8,786 bases of DNA from JABWBR01 sp036741235 (GCA_036741235.1 DAINSQ010000194.1:1-8786); one strand, 5' to 3'; shown: positions 1 through 7,116, counted from the stretch's first letter. Numbers and translations are program-made. Notes: generated by a model from the sequence alone, not told the origin.

Positions 1-18
1 CATTAGTATGAAGATTAA

Positions 19-54
19 AAAAGCCGCTTCCCGCAGTTGCAGGAAGCGGCTTTT
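19..54 (-). terminator. intrinsic terminator (13-bp stem)
   Basis: Bases 19-31 pair perfectly with 42-54, giving a 13-bp stem around a 10-base loop that can itself pair partly (33-35 with 38-40). The stem core is GC-rich (GCCGCTTCC). On the minus strand it is followed by a run of six T, and on the plus strand by TTTT, so it could act both ways. It lies 77 bp beyond the stop of the minus-strand deiminase gene and most likely ends that transcript. A gene entering from the left on the plus strand could share it. Confidence 0.85.
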
Positions 55-57
55 CGA

Positions 58-105
58 TTATTTAATGATTACCAGTTTTTGAGTGCGTACCAGGCAGACT
101 GATAA
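58..105 (-). pseudogene. possible leftover end of a T9SS sorting domain
   Basis: Just after the deiminase stop, in a different minus-strand frame, the DNA encodes residues ending TQKLVIIK followed by TAA (stop at 58-60), directly before the terminator. This octapeptide is a very typical last strand of a T9SS type A sorting domain. The preceding codons (reading SVCLVR) fit the usual strand only loosely, and there is no start codon or fuller domain in that frame. It may be the end of a gene whose body was lost or replaced. The stretch is short, so chance cannot be excluded. Confidence 0.25.
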
Positions 106-130
106 CCGACAACTCACAACAGACAACCAA
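104..130. repeat. degenerate 7-bp repeat (xACAACx)
   Basis: ACAAC occurs at 109-113, 116-120 and 123-127, an exact 7-bp spacing, in units GACAACT, CACAACA and GACAACC. It lies between the deiminase stop and the terminator. A similar tract on the opposite strand is at 5743-5787. Confidence 0.5.
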
Positions 131-131
131 C

Positions 132-2918
132 CTACCGCTTCACCACCTTCACCCCCGCCTGTCGCGTACCGCTTTGCAGGCTCAGCCAATAACAGCCGGC
201 AGGCAGTTCGCCGGTGTCGATGCGGTGTATTTGCTCGCCGGGGGTAATGCCAAGTTCAGTGGTATACACCAGTCGGCCCAGGGCGTCGTGGAGCATACAT
301 TGGGCCGTACCGGCTTCCGGTGCTGAAAAACGCAGCGACAATACCCCGTTAGTGGGGTTGGGGAAAACGACCAGGGGGAGTTCGTCGGCCGCATTGCCCA
401 GGCTGGAGACCTCATTGACGGCGATGGTTACCGGTGAAGAAATGCTCAGTGCGCCGTCGTTGTCGGTGGCGCGGGCTTCGATTGTAAAAATACCGTAAGA
501 AGGCGCGTTCCAATCCCAGCTGTAGGGCGCCTCGCTGTCTGTGCCCACTTCAATGCCGTTGACCCAAAAGGCTACCTGGGCGATGTTGCCGTCGGGGTCG
601 GCGGCCATGGCTTCGAGGGTTATCAATGGCAACTGGGAGACCTCAAATACGGCGCCGTCGGCGGGGTTGGTCACCGCCACTTCGGGAGCGATATTGGGCA
701 ACGCCTGGCCGCCCATTTGGATATTGTCGACAAACAGGCGGTTGCCGTAACCGCCGATGTTTTCAAATTCGATGGTAATGATTTCTCCAACATAATCCGA
801 CAGGTCGATTTGCTCCTGCCGCCATTGCTCGCAGCCCGAGGGGCTGAATGCCGAGCTGACGGGCGTGGGCACGGTGGCCAGGTCCATGTTGGATTTGTTG
901 TACAAGGCTTTTTGCGAGCCGTCGCAGCGCCGCACATTTACGCGCAGGCCGTCGTAATTGTCGGAATCGTAAGGCGCGTAGGCCACGTCAAACAGCAATT
1001 GGGCGGTTTCCATGTCCCGCAGGTCGAAGGTGGTGCGGAAGTAGTCGCGGGTAAAACTGGTATTGACGTTGTAATTGTCGATCATAAAACTGCCGCCTTC
1101 GCAGTTGCCTTCGTCGCTGAGGGCCCAGGCTGCCGCGTCGCCGTCGGGATTGTCGACGGTCCAGGGCGTTGGGTCTGCGCTGAAGGTTTCTTCGTAAGGC
1201 AACACAGGTTCAGCCACTACTACCTCAAACGTAGCGGTATCGGCGCCGAAGGGGTTTTGAGTAATAAGCGTGGCGGTATAAGTACCCGGATTGGAATAGA
1301 TCACTGCCGGGTTGGCCTCGGAAGCCGACTCGGGTTGCCCGCCGGGGAAAAACCACTGGTATACGCTGACGCCATTGCGGCTGTCGTCGCGGAATTGTAT
1401 GGCGCCTTCCGGACAAAAAACGCCCTGGGGATATAATGCCGCGGCTACCGGAGCTTCTGAAAAACCTTTTACTTCAAAGGGGAAATAGCCTTCCGGGGCT
1501 ACGATGGGGCGGCGTTGTACCTTGCCCGATACAGCCGTGGCTTCGATGTAATAATGCACGGTTGTACCGGCAGGCTGAGCGGGAATGGCCGCGGTATAGG
1601 TGTCGGCTTCAGCCGATGCTATCATGGGTATCCCAATATAAGGTTCGCCTTCTGCCGCGCGGTAATACAGCGTAGCGGAAGCGATGCCGCTGCGGTGTTT
1701 GATAATGGCTTTTACAGGGTATTCTCCTTCCGTGATATACGTATCGCGCAGTCGCGGGTGTGCAATCCAAAGTTGATCATTGACGCCCACCGATTTGGTG
1801 ATGCAGTGAATGGCCCCGAGCGCCGAGATCATACCGTCGCAGTCAATGCCCTGCACATTGTAGCCCGGCAGGTTTTCGCGGTATATGCGCAGCGCGATGG
1901 TATCGTATTGTGGGTCGTAAATGGGGACAATGATCGTTTTATTTACAAAAACAGAATTGGTAAACGTGCGGTAAACGCCGCCGTTGCCGGGGTACAAACC
2001 CGTAGCGCCCGGCGGCATCGGCAGGCGTTCGATGCGGTAGTTATTGCCAAACGGCGTAGTAAAATTGCGGCGCAGGTATTCGATATTGGCTTCGATTTGG
2101 GGGCCGTCGGCTACGCCTTCGGGATATTCGCCGATGAGGATGGTTTCTTCGTCAATAACCCGCATGTGCATATCGAGGTGGTGTATGCCGTCGTAGGGCA
2201 GCTTGCGCAATTTGATATATTGGTTTACCCCCAAAAAAGTATGGGCGATTGAGTCGATATAGCCTTCCGACTGGCCGGAGTTTTCTTCCAGCAGCAGGTC
2301 GGAGGAAAAAGCGGTACCCATGCCGTCTACCAGGTGGTTACCGCCGGTATGAACGAGGGCAAAGGGTGGGGCGGTGGCTTCGTAAATCGGCAGGTTGAGG
2401 TGTTGGGCGATGGCGGCGGGCACCGCGTCGTCGAGGGGGCGCGGGCGGTTGTAAATCCAGTCGGCGATGGCCAGACTGTCGGTGTCGTTGAGATAGATCG
2501 GCCAGGGGCCGTAATCGCGCACCCATACCGAGTTGCTGGGCGCCTGGATAATAACCACGCTGTCGAGCGGTATATTGGAAAGGGTGAGGGCATTGGTTAC
2601 TGAGGATGGATTTTGAGATATAATAAACACCTTGCACTCATTGACGGCGTGGCGCACGATTTCAGTGAGGATAGCGGGGTAGCTGCGCCAGGTAATGATC
2701 AGCGCCTGTATTTCTTCCCATTCGCCCATGGTGCGCACGGGGCCCGGAGGAGGCGCCTCGGTCAGGCTTTTGGCCGATTCCGTATGTTCAGCTATATAGG
2801 AGGGCATTTGCTCCCTTTCGTCTTTCGTACGGTGGTGGGGCAGGGTGGGGTTTTGAGCCGCAAGTTGGGCGGAAAAACAAATGGCGAATAGCAGGGTAAT
2901 GGGTAAAATTGCTTTCAT
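132..2918 (-). CDS. secreted agmatine/peptidylarginine deiminase-family protein with T9SS sorting domain
   Basis: 928 residues. A signal peptide (about 1-21, ending AAQ) precedes a guanidino-group-modifying catalytic domain (about 60-380). Expected active-site residues are visible: WVRDYGPW with D135, a GGN motif at 192-194, HHLD with H247 and D249, N321 in RTFTNS, and nucleophile C372 in GAIHCITK. The family hydrolyses guanidino groups, forming a citrulline- or carbamoyl-type product and ammonia. NRPRP at 157-161 puts two arginines where Porphyromonas PPAD, as I recall it, binds the carboxylate of C-terminal arginine, so a peptide substrate is more likely than agmatine; this is inference. 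After it come an Ig-like domain (about 385-485), a PKD domain (490-570), a MAM/choice-of-anchor-J-like jelly roll (573-737), a second Ig-like domain (745-835) and a type A T9SS sorting domain (847-928: VFPNPTNG, then LHDALGRLVY). PPAD is about 556 residues, so this protein carries extra adhesin-like modules. The ATG at 2918 gives the signal peptide directly. Confidence 0.88.
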   Translation of the reverse strand: MKAILPITLLFAICFSAQLAAQNPTLPHHRTKDEREQMPSYIAEHTESAKSLTEAPPPGPVRTMGEWEEIQALIITWRSYPAILTEIVRHAVNECKVFIISQNPSSVTNALTLSNIPLDSVVIIQAPSNSVWVRDYGPWPIYLNDTDSLAIADWIYNRPRPLDDAVPAAIAQHLNLPIYEATAPPFALVHTGGNHLVDGMGTAFSSDLLLEENSGQSEGYIDSIAHTFLGVNQYIKLRKLPYDGIHHLDMHMRVIDEETILIGEYPEGVADGPQIEANIEYLRRNFTTPFGNNYRIERLPMPPGATGLYPGNGGVYRTFTNSVFVNKTIIVPIYDPQYDTIALRIYRENLPGYNVQGIDCDGMISALGAIHCITKSVGVNDQLWIAHPRLRDTYITEGEYPVKAIIKHRSGIASATLYYRAAEGEPYIGIPMIASAEADTYTAAIPAQPAGTTVHYYIEATAVSGKVQRRPIVAPEGYFPFEVKGFSEAPVAAALYPQGVFCPEGAIQFRDDSRNGVSVYQWFFPGGQPESASEANPAVIYSNPGTYTATLITQNPFGADTATFEVVVAEPVLPYEETFSADPTPWTVDNPDGDAAAWALSDEGNCEGGSFMIDNYNVNTSFTRDYFRTTFDLRDMETAQLLFDVAYAPYDSDNYDGLRVNVRRCDGSQKALYNKSNMDLATVPTPVSSAFSPSGCEQWRQEQIDLSDYVGEIITIEFENIGGYGNRLFVDNIQMGGQALPNIAPEVAVTNPADGAVFEVSQLPLITLEAMAADPDGNIAQVAFWVNGIEVGTDSEAPYSWDWNAPSYGIFTIEARATDNDGALSISSPVTIAVNEVSSLGNAADELPLVVFPNPTNGVLSLRFSAPEAGTAQCMLHDALGRLVYTTELGITPGEQIHRIDTGELPAGCYWLSLQSGTRQAGVKVVKR

Positions 2919-3017
2919 GCCTGTAAATTTGCGTTTTTATAAAAAGCGACTAAAAATAGTCAAAACGCGGAAAACATCTTCGCTAAATTGCAGTTTAGTC
3001 AGTGGTCAGACCGTTTT
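2919..3017. promoter_or_regulatory. divergent promoter region between deiminase and deacetylase-like genes
   Basis: This 99-bp region must drive both divergent genes. TAAATTTG at 2924-2931 on the plus strand matches the Bacteroidota -7 consensus TAnnTTTG and would give the deacetylase-like gene a leader of roughly 80 bases. A TTG lies 12 bp upstream, closer than the usual 19-21. No such match was found for the deiminase strand. Small dyads are present: GACTA/TAGTC at 2948-2952 and 2957-2961, and CTAAA/TTTAG at 2983-2987 and 2994-2998. GACTAAA (2948-2954) also recurs inverted as TTTAGTC (2994-3000). An operator role is speculative. Confidence 0.4.
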
Positions 3018-3914
3018 ATGAAAATTGCTTACCATCCCATATACAAATACGAGTTGCCGCCGGGGCATCGCTTCCCGATGGTCAAATACGATTTGCTGCC
3101 CGAGCAGTTGTTGTATGAGGGGACGGTAAGCGAAAGCCAGTTTTTTCAGCCCGAAGCCCTGAGCGAGGAAGTTATTTTGCTTACGCACAGCGAGGAATAT
3201 TGGCACAAATTGCAAACCCAAAGCCTCTCTGCCAAAGAAATCAGGGGCATCGGCTTCCCCATGACGCCCCGGCTGGTAGAACGCGGCAGGCACATTGCCG
3301 GCGGCACCCTGCAATGCGCCCTCTATGCCCGCCAACACGGCGTGGCGCTCAACATTGCGGGCGGCACCCATCACGCTTTTAGCTACAAAGGAGAGGGTTT
3401 TTGTGTGTTTAACGATATCGCCATTGCGGCCAATTATTTGCTGCACGAAGGACTAGCCTCGCGCATTTTGGTTGTTGACCTCGACGTGCACCAGGGAAAC
3501 GGCACCGCACAGATATTCCGCAACGACCCGCGGGTATTTACCTTCAGCATACACGGCGCCAAGAATTACCCGGTGCGAAAAGAACAAAGCAGCCTCGACA
3601 TCGGCATGCCCGACGGCGCCGACGACAACCATTACCTCTCTATCTTGCGCGAAACGCTGCCCCGTCTTTTCGACACCTTCCAACCCGACATGGTCTTTTA
3701 CCAATCCGGCGTCGATGTGCTGTCCACCGACAAACTGGGCCGCCTTAGCCTCACCCTCGCGGGCTGCAAAGAACGCGACCGACTGGTATTGCTCACCTGC
3801 AAAATCAACCGCGTACCCGTCGCCGTCAGCATGGGCGGCGGTTACTCCGACCGCCTCAGCCTGATCATTGAGGCGCATGCAAATACCTATCGCGTGGCGG
3901 GAGAAGTGTTTTAA
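3018..3914 (+). CDS. histone deacetylase/acetylpolyamine amidohydrolase family protein
   Basis: 298 residues from the ATG at 3018; an earlier in-frame TTG at 2988 would add ten unconserved residues and is not preferred. The protein spans the zinc-dependent arginase/deacetylase fold. Numbered from 3018: HRFP near the N terminus; the His-His pair H118-H119 in GGTHHAF; GFCVFND after it; zinc ligands D156 and H158 in DLDVHQGNGT; the third zinc ligand D233 in QSGVD; and the transition-state tyrosine Y276 in GGGY. All catalytic elements are intact. The family removes acetyl or related acyl groups from lysine or polyamine amines in the cytoplasm; the substrate cannot be read from sequence. There is no signal peptide. 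The compact ~300-residue form with HRFPMVKY near the start resembles bacterial AcuC/class IV-like members. It is divergent from the deiminase and its stop is 8 bp from the stop of the converging gene, with no terminator between. Confidence 0.93.
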   Translation: MKIAYHPIYKYELPPGHRFPMVKYDLLPEQLLYEGTVSESQFFQPEALSEEVILLTHSEEYWHKLQTQSLSAKEIRGIGFPMTPRLVERGRHIAGGTLQCALYARQHGVALNIAGGTHHAFSYKGEGFCVFNDIAIAANYLLHEGLASRILVVDLDVHQGNGTAQIFRNDPRVFTFSIHGAKNYPVRKEQSSLDIGMPDGADDNHYLSILRETLPRLFDTFQPDMVFYQSGVDVLSTDKLGRLSLTLAGCKERDRLVLLTCKINRVPVAVSMGGGYSDRLSLIIEAHANTYRVAGEVF

Positions 3915-3922
3915 CCCGCGAT

Positions 3923-4972
3923 CTAATCTATTCTCCCCAACCAATAATCCTTGCGGTCCTCCGCTTTTGTAGCCGTTTCCTCCTTATGGATTTTAACCAG
4001 GCGCAAGGTAACCGGCCAGGGGCCGTTAATCACAAGCACCTGGTTTAACTTGTCATCTGCCTTGGAAGCAGCAGGATCTTTGGGTACCCAGCGGTAAATA
4101 AGCATCGAATGTTCAGCTCCATCCTGCCCGCGCCGCTCAAGATAATCGCCGGATTTTGGCGTGTAGGCGTCGCCGGTTTCGTGATGTACAAAACTTTGCA
4201 GGCTAGTCCCGCTATTGTATCGGTATAGTTTCTTTTCGGCTTTGAACAAATCATGCAAAGTCTGAGTCGATTTAATATCGCGCAGGCTCTTTCCGTTCAC
4301 TTTGATGCCGTGTTCGTAATAATACCATGAAACAAATTCACTGCAGAGCTCCTGGACTTCTCCGCCATATTTGGGGTTTCTCCCAAAATTGTCAACGCCA
4401 TCGCTACCGCTTTTTCCACAATCTTCGATGGCGGCCCTCACAAAATCAGGGTCGCTATCCGTTATTCCCGCCCACTTATAGAGGGACCGCTTCCTGAATT
4501 CGGTGAGATCAATTTTATCGTATCCCGATAAAAGGTTCATGTTAATATCCCAGTCAACGATAGGAATTTCAGCATGGTTGATCAGCGACAAATCCAGTCC
4601 GTTTACGATTTGCTTGGAAACACTTGGAGAAGAACCGGAAGGATTGTTGTAGCACATCACAATTTTCAAGTGTTTGATAGCAATCATAGTATCTCCGCCC
4701 CTGTTTTCCAGGTATATCCGATCCCAGTAGGATCTGTTGCCTGGATTAACCAACGACTGCAATGCTTCAATTCCATCAGGAAAACCCGAGACCCCCCATG
4801 TCAATCCGGAAGTCTTTTTGAAACTGACTTTCAAGCGAATAAACGCCCCGGTATGATCTTCGAAGGAAAGGTATCGGTCAAAATTATTATGAGCAGGCTG
4901 GCGACTCATCACAATAGTGATTTTCGGTTCCAGCGGGCGATTGTTGGGGTCGCCTTTTTTCATATCTCCCAT
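3923..4972 (-). CDS. uncharacterised protein with CHAP/NlpC-like Cys-His motifs
   Basis: 349 residues. I do not recognise the gene. Residues about 1-200 match nothing I know. They are polar, with some beta-like stretches, and show no signal peptide or membrane segment. The C-terminal part (about 200-325) reads like a papain-like CHAP/NlpC amidase or peptidase. It has ELCSEFVSWYYYE with candidate nucleophile C210, then a GDYL motif at 275-278 that often precedes the histidine in CHAP domains, then AEHSMLIY with candidate H288, and VINGPW with N316 as a possible third residue. If active it would hydrolyse an amide or peptide bond, perhaps in peptidoglycan; this is inference from motifs only. 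The ATG at 4972 has a TAA five codons upstream, so the start is there or at the second ATG (4963), which overlaps a mini-ORF stop as ATGA. The CAP gene lies 206 bp upstream on the same strand. Confidence 0.8.
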   Translation of the reverse strand: MGDMKKGDPNNRPLEPKITIVMSRQPAHNNFDRYLSFEDHTGAFIRLKVSFKKTSGLTWGVSGFPDGIEALQSLVNPGNRSYWDRIYLENRGGDTMIAIKHLKIVMCYNNPSGSSPSVSKQIVNGLDLSLINHAEIPIVDWDINMNLLSGYDKIDLTEFRKRSLYKWAGITDSDPDFVRAAIEDCGKSGSDGVDNFGRNPKYGGEVQELCSEFVSWYYYEHGIKVNGKSLRDIKSTQTLHDLFKAEKKLYRYNSGTSLQSFVHHETGDAYTPKSGDYLERRGQDGAEHSMLIYRWVPKDPAASKADDKLNQVLVINGPWPVTLRLVKIHKEETATKAEDRKDYWLGRID

Positions 4973-5025
4973 GGCTTGAGGTTTTTAAAGGTGAAAGGAG
5001 GCGTAGTTTGCCCGGAAACAGGCAT
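4960..5025 (-). other. candidate 21-codon mini-ORF overlapping the next gene by ATGA
   Basis: A minus-strand ATG at 5025 opens 21 codons (MPVSGQTT... ending NLKPWEI) and ends in TGA at 4962-4960. That stop overlaps the second ATG (4963-4961) of the 349-residue gene in the classic ATGA arrangement. The frame stays open upstream to a TAA at 5085-5083 (40 sense codons) with a protein-like composition but no earlier standard start. It could be a leader peptide coupling translation, the tail of a decayed gene, or chance. No family is recognised. Confidence 0.2.
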
Positions 5026-5178
5026 CGCTTTCTCTGACCTGGATACCCCGGGCTCAACGATACGTATTTGTAATTCTTCAAGTTAAGCTTTTTTTGCCTG
5101 ATTTCCTATCGCTGGAGTTGTTTTCTTGCTACACCATCAGTAAAACCTTTTCTATTGCTGTGAGCCGTAATGATGGCT

Positions 5179-5712
5179 TTATTTATTATCCAATTCTTTC
5201 CCAAACCATACAACGGCATATTGCTGGTAGACGCCTATTCCGATAGCGTTCCACCGGTCGTCCCAGATACCGCGATTGAGTATTACCGCATGATGAGCCG
5301 AGCTTGACTTCCAGCTTGCCAGGGCCTCGGCCGCTTTTGCCTTGTCTGAGTTCCAATAGGCAATTTCATAGCCATTTCCTTTGTAATCCGTCAATTCTCG
5401 TGGTTTATTCCACATACATTTTGCCTGTGCATGATCCGGCGTATAACAACACGGCGTCCAATCGCCGTTTGCCGACCAACTGTGCGCATTACACCTTCCT
5501 GTGTCGGGATTATTATCCGCCAAATCTTTGACATGGGTTTGAGCGACGTAAGTCAAAGCAGCTGATAACGGTATTTCGGGAAGCCCGTTTTCTTTTCGGT
5601 ATTTCATGATGAGCGCGTATAATTGGCTTTCTTCGTTGCTTAATGCCTGGGCATTTGAGAAAAGCGAAACAAGCATAATAGGCAGTGCAAGAAGGATTTT
5701 TTTCAGCTTCAT
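5179..5712 (-). CDS. secreted CAP/SCP-like domain protein
   Basis: 177 residues from the ATG at 5712; the frame is open 26 codons further, but starting here gives a clean signal peptide (MKLKKILLALPIMLVSLFSN, then AQA). The rest is one CAP (cysteine-rich secretory/PR-1) domain. Numbered from this start it shows the cavity-lining residues of the family: H77 in NAHSW, E116 in GYEIAYW, and W134-x2-S-x2-H140 in the WKSSSAHHAVIL block, followed by IGIGVY and a final VVWFGK strand. Four cysteines (C74, C88, C89, C99) suit disulphides outside the cytoplasm. Bacterial CAP proteins are secreted; proposed roles range from lipid binding to adhesion or proteolysis, and none can be assigned here. It lies 163 bp downstream of the ATPase gene and 206 bp upstream of the 349-residue gene, so co-transcription is possible but not shown. 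Confidence 0.88.
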   Translation of the reverse strand: MKLKKILLALPIMLVSLFSNAQALSNEESQLYALIMKYRKENGLPEIPLSAALTYVAQTHVKDLADNNPDTGRCNAHSWSANGDWTPCCYTPDHAQAKCMWNKPRELTDYKGNGYEIAYWNSDKAKAAEALASWKSSSAHHAVILNRGIWDDRWNAIGIGVYQQYAVVWFGKELDNK

Positions 5713-5742
5713 GATTGTGTTTTTTTTGATGATGTATAAGGG

Positions 5743-5787
5743 GGTTGTGGGGTTGTAGGTTCTTTGTTGCAGGTTGTTCTCTGTTGT
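5743..5787. repeat. degenerate GGTTGT repeat
   Basis: GGTTGT occurs at 5743-5748, 5751-5756 and 5772-5777, with looser GTTG copies at 5766-5769 and 5783-5787. Spacing is near 8-11 bp. On the minus strand it reads ACAACC-type, like the tract at 104-130. It sits in the leader region of the CAP gene. Confidence 0.4.
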
Positions 5788-5801
5788 CAATAAAAATCAA
5801 A

Positions 5802-5840
5802 AATCCCTTACCGTCCTGGTTGAAACCTGCCCGCAATAAA
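5802..5840 (+). repeat. diverged direct repeat, copy A (left of ATPase gene)
   Basis: The 14-mer TCCTGGTTGAAACC at 5814-5827 is identical to 7230-7243. Similarity continues on both sides: AATCCC six bases upstream, then CCC, TAAA and a GTTA-containing segment downstream, with small gaps. The two copies lie in the same orientation and bracket the ATPase gene. Confidence 0.6.
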
Positions 5841-5875
5841 CCGGTTATAGTGGAAGATCGGGCGGCGCTACATAC

Positions 5876-7021
5876 TCATTTCAATCGGACAAAATCCATA
5901 AAATTCTCCCGGTTCACCAGATGAAAAGTCGCAGTTGGATAGGTTTCTATCCAGGTTTTTGGGGCGGAGGCCGTTTTTGAACCCCATTTAAGCTCAAATC
6001 CGTGGAGTTGGCCGCCCGTTTCTTCCACATAATCCAATTCAGCGCCTGTTTGCGTGCGCCAAAAAAAGCGGCCGGCATAGTGAAAATGGTAATAGGAAGT
6101 TTTCAAACGCTCCGAGATTAGAAAATTTTCCCAGAGTTGGCCGGTATCCGTGCGGGTAGAGAGACTGCTGAAATTTTCGATCAAGGCATTTCGTACGCCC
6201 AAATCGTAGAAATATATTTTGTCCATTTTGGTCATCTCCTTGCGCAAATTTCGACTGAATCCACTGAGTCTGAATATGACAAAGGATTTTTCCAGTAAAT
6301 CCAGATAATGTTGAACTGCATCGCGGCTGATCTGGAGGGAATTGGCCAACTCGTTGATGGAGACAAGACTGCCTATCTGCCAGGCTAATAGTTTTAATAT
6401 TTGCCGGAGTTTTTCAGGGTAGTGGATATTCGCCAATGCCAATATGTCTTTGTACAGGTAAGATTGGGTAAGTTCTTGAAGGTAACGCACTTTTTTTTCT
6501 CTGTTTTCAATACGGAGTACTTCTGGATAAAGACCGTATACGAGCCATTCTTCCAATTTTGTACCTATTTCAAAATTATTGGCGCCTGTGTGTCCTGCCC
6601 ACTCCTCCGCTGAGATAGGAAAGAGCTGAAAGGTCCAGGTGCGGCCGGTGAGCGGTTCCTTGACCCGGTTGGCAAGATCAAGCGAAGAAGAACCTGTAGC
6701 GATGATTTTCAATTGCGGCAGGTGGTCGTGCAAAATTTTCAGATTGATGCCTATGTCGGGAACGCGCTGGGCTTCATCTATGAATAAGAGATCATAACCT
6801 TGTACCAGGCCCTTCAACTGATCAAGGTTGCGGCTGGAAAGAGCTTCCAGAAAGGGCATCGTATCAGCGTTGATCTCCAATACCTTGCCGGGAAAATTGC
6901 GCAAGGTCTCTCGCACAAGGGTGGTTTTACCAACTTGCCTCGCTCCGTATATGACCAACACCTTGTTGGATTCAGAGAGTTCGCTTTTCAGATTTTCCTT
7001 TTGCAGGCGTTCGATGAGCAT
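5876..7021 (-). CDS. AAA_14/DUF4143 family ATPase
   Basis: 381 residues from the ATG at 7021; a GTG at 7042 would add seven residues. N-terminal AAA_14 ATPase: Walker A GARQVGKTT at residues 26-34, Walker B LLFIDEAQ at 78-85, a sensor-like TGSSSL at 110-115, then the family-typical RVKEPLTGR. The C-terminal DUF4143 region (about 165-375) includes a winged-helix-like stretch (SINELANSLQISRDAVQHYL) and ends in a restriction-endonuclease-like core, with D330 in GAELDYV and E343-x-K345 in FELKW matching the PD-(D/E)xK pattern. Such cytoplasmic proteins are common and often multicopy in bacteria and archaea; their function is unestablished, and nuclease activity is possible but unproven. Parts of the gene are notably A+T-rich (6241-6300 has 22 G+C of 60) compared with the NlpC gene (7981-8040 has 38 of 60). 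It stands alone, with repeats on both sides. Confidence 0.93.
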   Translation of the reverse strand: MLIERLQKENLKSELSESNKVLVIYGARQVGKTTLVRETLRNFPGKVLEINADTMPFLEALSSRNLDQLKGLVQGYDLLFIDEAQRVPDIGINLKILHDHLPQLKIIATGSSSLDLANRVKEPLTGRTWTFQLFPISAEEWAGHTGANNFEIGTKLEEWLVYGLYPEVLRIENREKKVRYLQELTQSYLYKDILALANIHYPEKLRQILKLLAWQIGSLVSINELANSLQISRDAVQHYLDLLEKSFVIFRLSGFSRNLRKEMTKMDKIYFYDLGVRNALIENFSSLSTRTDTGQLWENFLISERLKTSYYHFHYAGRFFWRTQTGAELDYVEETGGQLHGFELKWGSKTASAPKTWIETYPTATFHLVNRENFMDFVRLK

Positions 7022-7051
7022 GAGTTGTGCGTTTATTGGCACTAAAATACA

Positions 7052-7081
7052 CTATTTGTGCAGATTAACCAGCACAAATAG
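7052..7081. promoter_or_regulatory. 10-bp inverted repeat upstream of the ATPase start
   Basis: CTATTTGTGC at 7052-7061 is the exact reverse complement of GCACAAATAG at 7072-7081, with a 10-base spacer. It begins 30 bp upstream of the ATG (9 bp upstream of the alternative GTG), in the place expected for an operator or a leader hairpin of the ATPase gene. No T-run follows on the minus strand, so it is not a simple terminator. No TAnnTTTG element was found nearby. Confidence 0.5.
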
Positions 7082-7103
7082 CGCTTTTTTTGCTGATTAT
7101 ACT

Positions 7104-7116
7104 ACGCAATTTGCGT
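7104..7116. repeat. short palindrome ACGCAA-T-TTGCGT
   Basis: Six-base arms (7104-7109 and 7111-7116) flank a single T. It lies 22 bp upstream of the 10-bp inverted repeat in the ATPase 5' region and could be a second protein-binding site. Nothing else supports a role. Confidence 0.3.

Noticed and set aside
717..2252. Long plus-strand open frames (239 and 245 residues) opposite the deiminase gene
   Set aside because: They are antisense to a gene with clear domains from end to end. Their translations lack domain structure and follow from the GC-rich codon use of the true strand.
132..3914. Deiminase and deacetylase-like enzyme as one polyamine pathway
   Set aside because: Both superfamilies include polyamine-related enzymes, but the deiminase is exported by the T9SS while the other has no export signal, and the arginine pair points to a peptide substrate. 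Divergent position alone is too little.
3453..3944. Minus-strand open frame of 163 residues opposite the deacetylase-like gene
   Set aside because: The plus-strand gene holds every catalytic motif of its family. The antisense frame has no recognisable features.
5513..5836. Minus-strand open frame of 107 residues across the CAP gene start
   Set aside because: It reads through the GGTTGT repeat tract and overlaps the CAP gene out of frame. The CAP frame has a signal peptide and domain motifs, and this one has none.
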